Assembly: GCF_001613505.1 (NCBI RefSeq)
Contig: NZ_BDCM01000017.1
Coordinates: forward strand, 1 to 64,000
Direction: 5' to 3'
Source: Nocardia mikamii NBRC 108933
Lineage (GTDB): Bacteria > Actinomycetota > Actinomycetes > Mycobacteriales > Mycobacteriaceae
DNA length: 64,000 nucleotides
Shown here: positions 42,184 to 51,129 of the stretch, piece by piece
Layout: each line of letters begins with the position of its first letter
How positions within the stretch are numbered: position 1 is the first letter of the stretch
The notes under the pieces: generated by a model
The model's database searches: none
What the model was told of the DNA's origin: nothing
What the model saw: the letters and a program-made list of their open reading frames with translations, nothing else
Made by a program: the position numbers and the translations under genes

Positions 42184-43074
42184 ATGAATATTCATATTTC
42201 AGATCCGGTCGAGACGGCGTCGGGGAGAGACGGAGACAGGCGGGTGAACCGAGTACGCGGCCACGCAGACGGCACGCATCCACCCAGACGTACCCGACGC
42301 GCCCGCGCCGCCGCGCGGGTAGAGGTGCCGGACCTGCACCTGTGGTTGGATCAGCTACGCCAGGCGCGGGGCTGGTCACGCGAGATCGCCGCCGCTCGCG
42401 CCCGGATCAGCACGGCCTATCTATTCAAGATCGAGCACGGCCGGTCCGTCCCCACCATCGACACCCTGGCCAGGATCGTGCGAGGCTACGACCTCGATCC
42501 CGCTCAACGTCGCCACACCTACGACTTGTGGAACCCGCCCCGGCGACTGCCGGCCGACGACGAACTACGGCGCCAGATCGCGACACCGGAAGTCAACGCC
42601 CATATCGCACACCTGGATTCCGCGCGCATCATCTGCGCCTACACCACTCCCCTGTCGACCGTGCTCACCGCCAGCGACCGGCTCTATGACGCACTGCCCG
42701 GACTTCGTCAGGCCGGTAACAACCTAGCGCTGTGGTTCTTCCAGCCGCCCGCGCGCGAGCTGGTCATCGACTGGGACGACGAAGCACCTCACGTGGTCGC
42801 CGCGCTGCGCGCGGCCATCGGCCCCTACCGCCGCCACAGCCACCATGCTCGTGCCCTGCTGCGCACCCTGGCCGCCAACCCACAGTTCGCCGAGCTCTGG
42901 ACGACACACCCCACCTCTGTCAGCTACGGGCGCCCCTCCGGCAGACCGGTCCTACTGCGGCACAACGGTTCTCCCAGTCCGGCCGCTATCTCGCTGCAGA
43001 TCAGCGAATTCCGCAGCCCGCACGCCATCCTCGTCGCATACGGCATCAGCAACGCCAGCGCGGAATGCAAGTAA
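42184..43074 (+). CDS. third XRE/MmyB-type regulator
   Basis: About 296 residues from the ATG at 42184; GTG at 42151 and 42244 are alternatives, the last with GGAGA upstream. After a basic N-terminal tail, the HTH reads LHLWLDQLRQARGWSREIAA, YLFKIEHGRSVPTIDTLARI, then the LDPAQRRHTYDLWNPP linker also present in the regulator at 39619. The C-domain has CAYTTPLSTVLTASDRLYDA, NNLALWFF and ALRAAIGPYRRHSHHARALL. It is a paralog of the 39619 gene. The ketosynthase-like gene follows after 36 bases, so the two may work together. Confidence 0.85.
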   Translation: MNIHISDPVETASGRDGDRRVNRVRGHADGTHPPRRTRRARAAARVEVPDLHLWLDQLRQARGWSREIAAARARISTAYLFKIEHGRSVPTIDTLARIVRGYDLDPAQRRHTYDLWNPPRRLPADDELRRQIATPEVNAHIAHLDSARIICAYTTPLSTVLTASDRLYDALPGLRQAGNNLALWFFQPPARELVIDWDDEAPHVVAALRAAIGPYRRHSHHARALLRTLAANPQFAELWTTHPTSVSYGRPSGRPVLLRHNGSPSPAAISLQISEFRSPHAILVAYGISNASAECK

Positions 43075-43110
43075 CCGTCCGTGTCACAGCACTTTTCAAG
43101 GTAGAACATC

Positions 43111-44016
43111 ATGCGTGTTTTCATGACCGGGATAGCTCATACCACTGGCGCCCCGCGGCCGATCACAGGAATAGAACCTATTGCCGCCGAGCCAGGACTC
43201 CTCGATGCCCTGCGCGAGGTCGGGTTATCCACCTATCGGCACGCTCGCGACTCCCCCATCGATATGGCCGCGACCTGCATCGCGGAGACGCTCGAACATT
43301 CACGGATGCCGGCGTCCGAGATCGACATCCTTATGCTCGCCTCCTCCACCATCGGGTTCGGCCAGATCGAAAACACTGAACTCCTGCAACTGAGCGAGCG
43401 TTTCGGCCTGGCCCACGCCACACCGATCGGGGTGTCGGCCGCCGAGTGCGCCAACTTCGGCACCGCCCTGCATCTCGCGCGCACGCTCGTCGCCTCGGGC
43501 GAAGCCCGCAGCGTGCTGCTGGTGACCACCGACGCCTGCACCACACCCGAGCAACGCCTGCTCCGCCAAGTCAACTCCGTCGTCAGCGATGGTGCCGCAG
43601 CCTGCCTCGTCACCACCGAACCCGCCCGCATCGAAATCCTCGCCACCGCCACAGCCACCAACCAGCTGATCCGCGCGGCCACCACCCCCGACACCATCGC
43701 CGCGCTCACCCGCCGCACCCTCATCGGCCTCGCCGACGAGGTGCTACTCCGTGCGAACATCGACCGCGCCCAGGTCAGGCAAGTGATCACCAACAACATC
43801 AACACCGAAGCGCTACGGTTCATGACCCTGTCCGCCGGCCTCGACCACAACCTCTGCTACCTCGACAACGTCGCCGAATTTGCTCACGTGCACTCTGCAG
43901 ATAACCTGCTGAACCTGCAGAGCTATCTCGAAGACGGCGCCGCACCGGACCAGATCGTCCTTACCATCAGCCATGCCTTCGGCACATGGGCACTCGCTCC
44001 CCTCCGGATCCGCTGA
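43111..44016 (+). CDS. ketosynthase-III-like acyltransferase
   Basis: 301 residues (an ATG at 43123 is possible). The thiolase fold with the active-site Cys113 (SAAECANFGTALHLA) is clear, as is the TTDACTTPEQRLLRQVNSVV, DGAAACLV region of FabH-like enzymes. FabH uses His in HQAN and Asn in GNTSAAS; here the first reads NNIN (228-231) and the second is in HVHSADN (259-265), so the His/Asn positions look swapped. It may be an acyltransferase or lactone/ester former, as in antibiotic tailoring KAS-III enzymes. The neighbouring MmyB-type gene suggests a fatty-acyl signal. Confidence 0.87.
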   Translation: MRVFMTGIAHTTGAPRPITGIEPIAAEPGLLDALREVGLSTYRHARDSPIDMAATCIAETLEHSRMPASEIDILMLASSTIGFGQIENTELLQLSERFGLAHATPIGVSAAECANFGTALHLARTLVASGEARSVLLVTTDACTTPEQRLLRQVNSVVSDGAAACLVTTEPARIEILATATATNQLIRAATTPDTIAALTRRTLIGLADEVLLRANIDRAQVRQVITNNINTEALRFMTLSAGLDHNLCYLDNVAEFAHVHSADNLLNLQSYLEDGAAPDQIVLTISHAFGTWALAPLRIR

Positions 44017-44526
44017 CAAAGATTACGACTTCCACCAACCCCGGAATCGAACGGTCCGAGCCTGGGTAGTAGATCTCGCGGTAGCTCACCAGCCCTTCCA
44101 GATGCGGTCGATGTGTTGGTAGACGATCCGCGGGTCGTCCAGATGGTTGGTTGGCAGACGCCGCAAATGGGCTGAACCGCAGGTCGGCGGTGTTCGGCAC
44201 GGCATGAACCAGTGGAATAGGGCTGCCGTTAGCAGCCGATCACCGATTCTTCAGGGACCTACAGAACGTCGACAGGACGTCGCGGAATTATTGCCCCTTC
44301 CGGAAACCCCTCCGACTGGCTGCTGGCGAGCCCGCGTAAGCGTCGTCGCAGCGTCTCGATCGCGCGTGACGGATCCACTACCTCCGCCGACGACGTCCAA
44401 GGGTGTGCCGCCTGCCGGCCGCACAGCAGGTTGCGGTTCGGTGGCACCCGGTGGTGTGGCATCGTCAATGGCATTGGGTTGGTGCCGGTTTCGGCGTTGA
44501 CCTCAGCGAGGAATGGGGGATGTGGT
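44017..44526. other. gene-free stretch with a coding remnant
   Basis: About 510 bases with no convincing gene. On the minus strand near 44080-44200 one frame reads LPTNHLDDPRIVYQHIDRIW before a stop, like the end of a former protein, but the other parts of that frame are not protein-like. Overlapping frames on both strands have biased Arg/Ser/Pro composition. Confidence 0.4.
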
Positions 44527-44958
44527 GTGAATCCTGTACGCCGCCATCGCACTGGTGTTTTCACCGCCGAGCTCGATGGACTCGAGGTTCGAGGGTGGAG
44601 CCGAACGGTTGACGAGATGCATCAGATCGTGCGGCGACTGGGTGGCGGCGGGCACCTGTTGTCGGCATCGGCTGACGTCGCGGACAACGACGCGGATCCC
44701 CAGCACGCCGGCGCCGGATATCTCGACCACGGGGATCTGACGATCGGCGAGCTGGGGATGCGGGCTGTCGACACCCTCCGCGCCGACGACTTGGCGGCTA
44801 TTGATGAGATCCGTTCTCGCATACCCCGAACAGACACGGCGATCGTGGAGTGGCTGCGACGTCGCGCGGCCGAGTTGGAAGCGTCTGCCCCGCAGGTCGG
44901 CGAGATCGAGGCGTTCAACAGCGACTACCGGGTCGGTCCCCCGCGATGTGAGCGCTGA
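44527..44958 (+). CDS. hypothetical protein, partner of the ParB-like gene
   Basis: 143 residues from a GTG at 44527. It opens NPVRRHRTGVFTAELDGLEV and carries TVDEMHQIVRRLGGGGHLLS. The acidic middle (ADVADNDADPQHAGAGYLDH) and a helical tail (DDLAAIDEIRSRIPRTDTAI) follow. It overlaps the ParB-like pseudogene by 11 bases, so the two were probably one functional pair. No domain is recognised. Confidence 0.6.
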   Translation: MNPVRRHRTGVFTAELDGLEVRGWSRTVDEMHQIVRRLGGGGHLLSASADVADNDADPQHAGAGYLDHGDLTIGELGMRAVDTLRADDLAAIDEIRSRIPRTDTAIVEWLRRRAAELEASAPQVGEIEAFNSDYRVGPPRCER

Positions 44959-45720
44959 GGCCAGATCGTTCGCGTATTACCTCGGATGGGTCGACCCCCA
45001 GCAGATCGTGCACACACCCGATCGGCCGTGGGGCGATTTCGGGGGCCGCCGGGACTACATCCCGAAGGTCATCTGCCGAGCACTGCGAGAGGCCACGACC
45101 GCGGAGGCGTTGCAGCAGTGGGTGATTCAGTTCAGTGTCTACGACCCGGTCGGGCTGGTTCGCGTCGACGGCCCGGACGGTCCGATCTTCGCGGTCACGA
45201 CTGGCGGGAGCCATCGCGTGTGCACACCGCGCGGATGCTCGGTCTGCCGAAGCTGCTCGGCCTCGTCCGGACCAGCATGCTCCCCCAACCCCTCTACCTG
45301 CACGCCCGACCCTACGGGCCCGCGCGCGTCGACCGTCACTGCCTGCCCTGGCGTGGGCTCCATGAACGCGGTCTCCTCGAGGTCGACACCAGCAGCGTCA
45401 CCGACCGCTGGATTCCGACGCGAATGACGGCCGAATGGCTGCTCATGCCGCCCACCCGATCGGCTCCGATCAACGCCGCCTACAACCGGATCTACCCGGG
45501 CGCGCTGAGCGCAGCCACCGGCCTGAGCGATGCGCAGCTCAGCGATCCGGTCGCGCTGGGACGGGCACTCATCGGTTCGCCGTGGCGGCCGCGGCTGCTC
45601 CGCCGATGGGCACAGGAGAGGGCGGATGAACGACGGCTGCACCGTCAGATCGGGACGGCGTTTGTTCCCCGTGGCGGCCGCGCGGACCGGCGTCCCGCAG
45701 AGCAGGATCCGGCACGGTAG
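44948..45720 (+). pseudogene. ParB-like protein, frameshifted
   Basis: The 5' half (from GTG 44948) reads AEARSFAYYLGWVDPQQIVH, RALREATTAEALQQWVIQF and FAVTTGGSHRV. The reading then must shift frame to continue HTARMLGLPKLLGLV, HCLPWRGLHERGLLEVD and a long helical C-terminus to 45720. The join GGSHRV-HTARMLG is the G-x-HR-xx-AA motif of ParB/sulfiredoxin-type nuclease folds, so the two halves belong together. A doubled TG at about 45220 (GTGTGCAC where GTGCAC is expected) explains the shift. The gene is probably dead, unless the base call is wrong. Confidence 0.7.
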
Positions 45721-45951
45721 ACAGCGGACAAGAAGCTCGATCTGCTGCACCGAAGCACACGATCCGGCAGGCAATTTGTGACATCGACTATGGTTGGCGA
45801 TTTTCGTGGACATAGATGCTGGTCCGAGACATTTCGTCCGCGACGAAGGTGCGGGCGACCCGAAAGCTAGGAGCAGCATCGATGCCGACCTCGAAACGCC
45901 GCCCCAGCGCGAACCATGCACGTGTTCTCGCCGCGCAGATCTGGAGAACGC

Positions 45952-46145
45952 ATGTTTACGATGGAAACCGCCACCAAATACGTCACCGGCCTCGTCGAAT
46001 CCACCGGCGCCGCACGAGCCACCGACTTCGACGTCCCCGCCATCGTGGACACCCTACCGCCTGGTGGTCGAGGACTGGGAGTTCGACACCATCGACCGGC
46101 GCAACTTCTGAGCCGTCGTCGCCGGCAACATCCTGGCGCCGCGCA
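45952..46145 (+). pseudogene. broken small gene
   Basis: From the ATG at 45952 (GGAGA upstream) the frame reads TATKYVTGLVESTGAARATD and FDVPAIVDTL. A 1-base shift then restores YRLVVEDWEFDTIDRRNF, followed by an in-frame TGA where Trp is likely, then AVVAGNILAP. This pattern (F-D-..-AIVD... then DFD-I-D...FW-x-V) is that of small actinobacterial proteins near mobile elements. Both a shift and a nonsense change show decay. The flanking 45721-45951 and 46146-46360 hold no gene I can support. Confidence 0.5.
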
Positions 46146-46360
46146 CCGACACCGCGACTCACACTGGGTCTCCGGGAGCACGCGGAGACCCAGAGCGCGT
46201 CGGCTCAGAGCAGTAGCCGGCGCGGCTCGCAAGCGCGGCGCCGGACCCTCTCACCCCGCCGCAATCGCAGGCCCCACGCCGATAGCCAGCCAAGGTGAAT
46301 AGCGGCCGGGTCTTTCGGACTGATCCGGCGCTTTTCAAGCCTTTCAGACCTGGCCATTCC

Positions 46361-47335
46361 TTACGCGGGGACGATCACCAGCTTGCCGATGTGGTCCCTG
46401 GACTCCAGGCGAGCATGCGCTGCTGCGATTTCGGACAGTGTGAAGACCGAATCAACGCGCGGATGGAGCTCATACCTACCGACCAGGTCGAGCATGTCTC
46501 GGAAGTCCTGAGGGGTTCCGAGAGTCGTTCCGAGGACAGACGCCTGTCCGAAATACAACTGCGGCACCTCGATCGTGGCGGTCCGTCCCGCACTCGACCC
46601 GAAAACGGCCACCCGGCCACCCGGCTTCAGGCACGCGATCGAATCGGCCAAGGTCGAGCCCGCGCCGTTGATGATGACGTCCACACCGCCCTGAGTCGCA
46701 TCGCGGACATCGTCGACCCAGTCCGGTTCGGTATACAAGAAGCCTGCTTCAGCCCCGATTTCGCGGGCGGCGCCGATCTTGGCCCGGCTTGAGGAAGTAA
46801 CAAGGACCCGCGCTCCGATAGCGGCCCCGAAGGCGACTGCGAAAGTCGACACACCACTTCCCGCACCGAGGACCAGCAGTGTCTCCTCGGGTTGCAGTTT
46901 CGCCCTGGCGAACATCGCTCGATAGGCGGTCAGCGCAGCGCACGGCAGGGCAGCGGTCTCCTGCCAGGACAAATGGGGCGGTTTCGGAAACAGGTTGACC
47001 TCGGGGACTGCGACCCACTCGGCATAGGTGCCGTCGGTTTCATCGCCGAGGATGGAGTATCCGGGGCTCGGCGCCTCCTGCCGATCACCCCAATTCAGAC
47101 ACGGATAGATCACCACCTCCTCGCCCGTATCGGCACGGACGCCCGCCCCGTCCATACCCAGAATGCTCGGGAGTTCCAATCCTCTTCCGCTTTGGCGAAC
47201 GATGACGTCGTGCCAATTCAGAGAGCTGGCGCGAAGCTGGACGATTACCTCGCCGGCACGCGGAGTGGGGTCGGGCACTGTCTCGACGACCAACTGCTCG
47301 GGACCGCCCCAGGTGTGTACTACTGCGGCCTTCAT
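46361..47335 (-). CDS. zinc-free MDR oxidoreductase (quinone-reductase type)
   Basis: 324 residues. The MDR pattern is clear: MKAAVVHTWGGPEQLVVETV, the SSLNWHDVIVRQSGR segment, LGMDGAGV, then the Rossmann motif VLGAGSGVSTFAVAFGAAIG at about residues 154-173. The Cys/His zinc ligands of alcohol dehydrogenases are absent, so it is likely an NADPH:quinone or enone reductase. Last gene of the operon VOC-FAH-ligase-MDR. It may reduce a double bond in the ring-fission product. Confidence 0.88.
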   Translation of the reverse strand: MKAAVVHTWGGPEQLVVETVPDPTPRAGEVIVQLRASSLNWHDVIVRQSGRGLELPSILGMDGAGVRADTGEEVVIYPCLNWGDRQEAPSPGYSILGDETDGTYAEWVAVPEVNLFPKPPHLSWQETAALPCAALTAYRAMFARAKLQPEETLLVLGAGSGVSTFAVAFGAAIGARVLVTSSSRAKIGAAREIGAEAGFLYTEPDWVDDVRDATQGGVDVIINGAGSTLADSIACLKPGGRVAVFGSSAGRTATIEVPQLYFGQASVLGTTLGTPQDFRDMLDLVGRYELHPRVDSVFTLSEIAAAHARLESRDHIGKLVIVPA

Positions 47336-47347
47336 TACTGACGACTC

Positions 47348-49390
47348 CTAATTTTTTAGAGCATGAGTAGCGGATTTCTCTTCGGCTGCCGACACTCCTC
47401 GGCCCGCCGACCACGTTCGCGAAGGGGAAAGTTGTTCGAAGAACTCGAGAGCCTCGGGATTTCTCATCGCACCGTTGGAGAAGACTTCTTCGCGCGGCGC
47501 ACCGAGGAGAAGTCTTTTGACCGGGACCTCCAACTTCTTGCCCGTGAGGTTGTACGGAACGGCGGGAACGGCGACGATTTCGTCGGGAACGTGCCGGGGT
47601 GAGAGCCGCTTGCGCAGGTCGGACGAGATCCGCTTGCGCAGTGCATCGCTCAGTTCCGTGTCCTCGCGGGGTTGAACGAACAACACCAGCGTTCCCATTC
47701 CCCCATTGGGGTCGTCGAGATGGATGACAAGACTGTCGACGATTTCGTCGATGTTCTCGAGTGCGGAATAGAACTCGCTGGTGCCGAGCCGGATTCCGCC
47801 GCGGTTGAGGGTTCCGTCCGAGCGTCCCGCTATCACGCAGGCGCCGGTGGAATCGAAGCTCACCCAGTCACCGTGACGCCACTGGCCGGGATAGTGCTCG
47901 AAGTAGGCCGCGCGGTACTTGGCGCCGGCGGGGTCGTTCCAAAAGAAGACCGGCATCGACGGCATCGGGGCGGAGATGACCAGTTCACCGAGTTCGCCGA
48001 CAACCTCGCGTCCGTGCTGATCGAGTGCGCGAGCGAGGACCCCCAGTGCGGGCGCCGCAATAACGCCCGCGCGCACCGGAAGCAGCGGCGCTCCCCCGAC
48101 GAACGAGGTGCACACATCGGTGCCACCGCTCGTCGACTGCAGAAAGACATCGGATGAGACCGCCTGGTACACCCACCGAAAGCCCTCCGCCGGAAGGGGG
48201 GAGCCGGTGGAGAACATCCCGCGCAAACGAGTGAGATCGAAATCCTTGCTCGGTTGGAGCCCGGCCTTTCGGCAGTTCATCAAGAAGGCGGCGCCAGCGC
48301 CGAACACAGTGACCTGATGTTGTGCGACGATATGCCATAGCTCCGCCGGTGACGGATGCGTTGGGTCGCCGTCGAACAGGACGATAGCGCTGCCGACCAG
48401 CAATGCCGAGACCTGGATATTCCACATCACCCAAGTCGTGGTGCAGAAGACGAAGTAGCGATCGGTGGCGCCGAGGTCGGAATGCAGTCCCAGCGCCTTG
48501 TGCAATTCGAGAACGATGCCGCCGTGCGAGTGCACGATCGCCTTGGGAAGTCCTGTGGTTCCCGAGGAGAACAGCACCCACAGCGGATGGGCGAACGGCA
48601 CGCGTTCGAATGACAGGACACCCTCTGTCGCAAGGAAATCCGTCCAGGACAGCGTCCCGGATGGGGCACTGGCCGGGTCCAGATATGGCACATGGACTGT
48701 GGTGGTGACCGTGGGCAGTCCGGCGCGGATCTCGGCGACTTCGTCGGCTCGATCGATCGGCTTGGCGCCGTACATGTACCCGTCGACGGTGAACAGAACT
48801 TTCGGTTCGAGTTGCCGCAGGCGATCGAGCACACTGCGCGTTCCGAGTTCCGGTGCACAACAAGCCCATACCGCACCGATGCTGGTCGCGGCGAGCATCG
48901 CGACGAGAGTTTCGGAGATATTCGGCAGCACGGCCACGACCCGATCACCGGGCTCGATGCCGAGTCTGCGCAGGCCCTCGGCTGCCCGGGCGACCTGGTC
49001 TCGCAGATCGGCTCGGGTCAGCGTGACCGCCTCGCTAGTCTGCGACAGTGAGGTGACGACGTGCTGGTCCGGGTCTCCGCGAAGGACGTTCTCCGCGTAG
49101 TTCAGCCGCAGGTTGGGAAACCAGCGGGCGCCGGGCATCGACCAGTCGACGAGAACCTCGCTGGGATCACCCTCGGTGGTGACGTCGAAGTATTCGCGGA
49201 TCGAGTCCCAGAATGCCGACAGATCACTGGTCGACCATTCCCATAGTCGGGCATAGCCGTGAAGGTCGATTCCATATCGGCTCCCGACCCAATTCGCGTA
49301 CTGTCCCATACGGCTTTTCGCCATGACCTCCTGCGACGGCGCCCATAGGATTTCTTCATCGGCGGCGTGCTCGGCGGGATCGCTGATCAC
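47348..49390 (-). CDS. acetoacetyl-CoA synthetase-like ligase
   Basis: 680 residues from a GTG in a GTGA overlap with the FAH gene; the open frame to 49642 adds an Arg/Pro-rich stretch that is not real. An ANL-family enzyme with the P-loop-like motif LFSSGTTGLPKAIVHSHGG, the STSGGTDVC motif, WRHGDWVSFDSTG and the adenylation motif AGRSDGTLNRGGIRLGTSEF. The N-terminal ILWAPSQEVMAKSRMGQYAN is the acetoacetyl-CoA synthetase type. The terminal Lys region is LTGKKLEVPVKRLL. The reaction is an acid plus ATP plus CoA giving acyl-CoA; acetoacetate or another short keto acid from ring cleavage is the likely substrate. Confidence 0.92.
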   Translation of the reverse strand: MISDPAEHAADEEILWAPSQEVMAKSRMGQYANWVGSRYGIDLHGYARLWEWSTSDLSAFWDSIREYFDVTTEGDPSEVLVDWSMPGARWFPNLRLNYAENVLRGDPDQHVVTSLSQTSEAVTLTRADLRDQVARAAEGLRRLGIEPGDRVVAVLPNISETLVAMLAATSIGAVWACCAPELGTRSVLDRLRQLEPKVLFTVDGYMYGAKPIDRADEVAEIRAGLPTVTTTVHVPYLDPASAPSGTLSWTDFLATEGVLSFERVPFAHPLWVLFSSGTTGLPKAIVHSHGGIVLELHKALGLHSDLGATDRYFVFCTTTWVMWNIQVSALLVGSAIVLFDGDPTHPSPAELWHIVAQHQVTVFGAGAAFLMNCRKAGLQPSKDFDLTRLRGMFSTGSPLPAEGFRWVYQAVSSDVFLQSTSGGTDVCTSFVGGAPLLPVRAGVIAAPALGVLARALDQHGREVVGELGELVISAPMPSMPVFFWNDPAGAKYRAAYFEHYPGQWRHGDWVSFDSTGACVIAGRSDGTLNRGGIRLGTSEFYSALENIDEIVDSLVIHLDDPNGGMGTLVLFVQPREDTELSDALRKRISSDLRKRLSPRHVPDEIVAVPAVPYNLTGKKLEVPVKRLLLGAPREEVFSNGAMRNPEALEFFEQLSPSRTWSAGRGVSAAEEKSATHALKN

Positions 49391-50241
49391 TGCTGTCCCT
49401 CCGTCGAAACCATCCGGTGACGCATCGACCCGATCCCCTCGATGGAGGTGACCAGTTCGTCGCCGTGCTGGAGGAAACGCTGCGGGGTGCGGGCAAATCC
49501 GACACCGGAGGGGGTACCGGTGAATATCAGATCGCCGGGCAGAAGCGGAAGGATGCCGGACAGATACGACACGAGTGTCGGGACGCCGAAGATAAGGTCT
49601 CCTGTGCGCGACTCCTGCACCGTCTCCTGGCCGATCGCACACGAGATCGCCAGGTCGTTCGGATCGGCGAACGCGTCCGGCGTCACCAGGGCAGGCCCCA
49701 GTGGCGCAAACCCGGGATAGGACTTGGCGAGACTAAATTGCTGCGGCACCGGCGGTTTGACCTGCAGGTTTCGTTCCGAAAGATCCTGTCCGACGGTCAG
49801 GCCCGCAACGTAGTCCCATGCGGATTCTTCCCGAACGCCCTCGGCGCGTCGCCCGATCACCGCCACCAATTCGACTTCCCAGTCCACTGATCCCGGAGGC
49901 ATAGTGATCGTGCCGAACGGGCCGGTGATGGATGAGGCGAACTTTGTGAACACCATCGGGGTGTCGGGGAGGTCGATGCTGTTCTCCTCGGCATGGCCGC
50001 GGTAGTTCAGCCCGATCGCGAAGATCTGGCGAGGTGTCCCCACGGGCGGGCCGAGCCGGGCCGGATCCACATCCTCGCCCTCGGGATCATCGAGACCCTC
50101 GGCCCAGTGCCGGAGTTCGTCCCAACGTTCGAACGCCTCTTGCAGGTCCGGGGAGAACTTGCCGTTGCTTGCTCGTTTCACGTCGACCGCAGCACCGTTC
50201 CGCTCAAGTGCCAGTCGGCCGTCGACATTCAGTAGTCGCAT
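49387..50241 (-). CDS. fumarylacetoacetate-hydrolase-family protein
   Basis: 284 residues from the ATG at 50241 (50256 is possible). The FAH domain starts at about 70: IFAIGLNYRGHAEENS, PMVFTKFASSITGPFGTI, DWEVELVAVIGRR (metal-binding Glu pair), and GDLIFTGTPSGVG near the end. FAH-family enzymes hydrolyse C-C bonds in diketo acids or decarboxylate and hydrate meta-cleavage products. The neighbouring VOC dioxygenase would supply such a product. It overlaps the ligase by four bases. Confidence 0.92.
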   Translation of the reverse strand: MRLLNVDGRLALERNGAAVDVKRASNGKFSPDLQEAFERWDELRHWAEGLDDPEGEDVDPARLGPPVGTPRQIFAIGLNYRGHAEENSIDLPDTPMVFTKFASSITGPFGTITMPPGSVDWEVELVAVIGRRAEGVREESAWDYVAGLTVGQDLSERNLQVKPPVPQQFSLAKSYPGFAPLGPALVTPDAFADPNDLAISCAIGQETVQESRTGDLIFGVPTLVSYLSGILPLLPGDLIFTGTPSGVGFARTPQRFLQHGDELVTSIEGIGSMRHRMVSTEGQQ

Positions 50242-50287
50242 CCTGGACATTTCCATTCTCGGTCGCTTGACGATATGTACGTGCGCT

Positions 50288-50857
50288 TCAGGTCGTCAGC
50301 ATTTCCATGACGTTGACCTGCTCGTTGCCAAGAGCCCATGCGCGGGTGGTCAGTTCGGCCTGCGGGACTCCCGACTTGTAGGCCTCGGCGAGGGCTCCGG
50401 CGTCGAAGCTGGGGCCGATGGAATCGGCGCCGTACTCGTCTCCGTGCATATACTCGGTGGCCTCCTCCGCGGTGGCGAAGTTGTCGATCTGGAGTTCGAC
50501 CATGTTGCCGTCCGGATCGCGGTAGTACAGCGAAGTCGTGACCCCGTGCTGCACGGGCACGCGAGGCTCGATGCCCTTCTCCCGCAGTTCGAGATATTTG
50601 TCGACCAGATCCCCCAGAGCGGGGAAGGTGAACGCGGTGTGCGCCAAACCCACGGTGACGGGGGTCCGCTCAGGCAGGCCGCCTCCCGGCGGTCCGAAAA
50701 GAGCCACACGGTGGTGTTCTTCGTCCGTGGTCAGAAAACACATCACGGGGCTCTCGAAGACGACTCGGGCTCCGAGTACGTCGATGTACCACTGCCGCAT
50801 GGCGGGCAGCCGGTTGGTCTGCAGCACGAGATGGGCGAGGCGCGGATTCACAGTCAT
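50288..50857 (-). CDS. VOC-family (extradiol dioxygenase-like) protein
   Basis: 189 residues from the ATG at 50857 with GGAGAAGTT upstream. It has the VOC pattern of glyoxalase/catechol 2,3-dioxygenase: first His in RLAHLVLQT, second in GLAHTAFTF and a Glu in GNMVELQID, the 2-His-1-Glu iron site. YYRDPDGNMVEL is the usual final block. A C-terminal helix region follows. It likely cleaves a catechol-type ring before the FAH enzyme. First gene of the operon; two related TCGGTCT...CCGATAGG sites lie upstream. Confidence 0.88.
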   Translation of the reverse strand: MTVNPRLAHLVLQTNRLPAMRQWYIDVLGARVVFESPVMCFLTTDEEHHRVALFGPPGGGLPERTPVTVGLAHTAFTFPALGDLVDKYLELREKGIEPRVPVQHGVTTSLYYRDPDGNMVELQIDNFATAEEATEYMHGDEYGADSIGPSFDAGALAEAYKSGVPQAELTTRAWALGNEQVNVMEMLTT

Positions 50858-50959
50858 AACTTCTCCGATAGGTCCACACAGGGGCACGTCTTCGTTGGAT
50901 ACGTAGACGAGGGCACGTCCGGCACGACGGGACATCCGGCCGGAGGGGTGGGCGCCGGC

Positions 50960-51048
50960 TCGGTCTGTCCCGATAGGCCGTGCGCTGCCTCACACCGTAA
51001 CCCTCGGGTGACTTTGAGTCAATGACTTCGAATCGGTCTACCGATAGG
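50960..51048. repeat. two TCGGTCT-(1-3)-CCGATAGG sites, candidate TetR operators
   Basis: The sites are 50960-50977 and 51033-51048; a lone CCGATAGG also occurs at 50865-50872 beside the VOC start. The second site contains the palindrome ATCGGT-CT-ACCGAT. They lie between the VOC gene and the divergent TetR gene, the normal place for operators. Confidence 0.5.
51019..51034 (+). promoter_or_regulatory. motif shared by both TetR upstream regions (copy 1)
   Basis: TCAATGACTTCGAATC here and TCAATGACGTAGAATC at 55901-55916 agree in 14 of 16 positions. They lie 96 and 73 bases before the two TetR starts respectively. This suggests a common promoter or operator. Confidence 0.5.
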
Positions 51049-51129
51049 CTCGAACACAGTCGGTCATAATCAAATCGCGCAGGGCTCGACTGAGCTGAAG
51101 CCCGAGTGGTCATCAACGGAAGGTCGACA

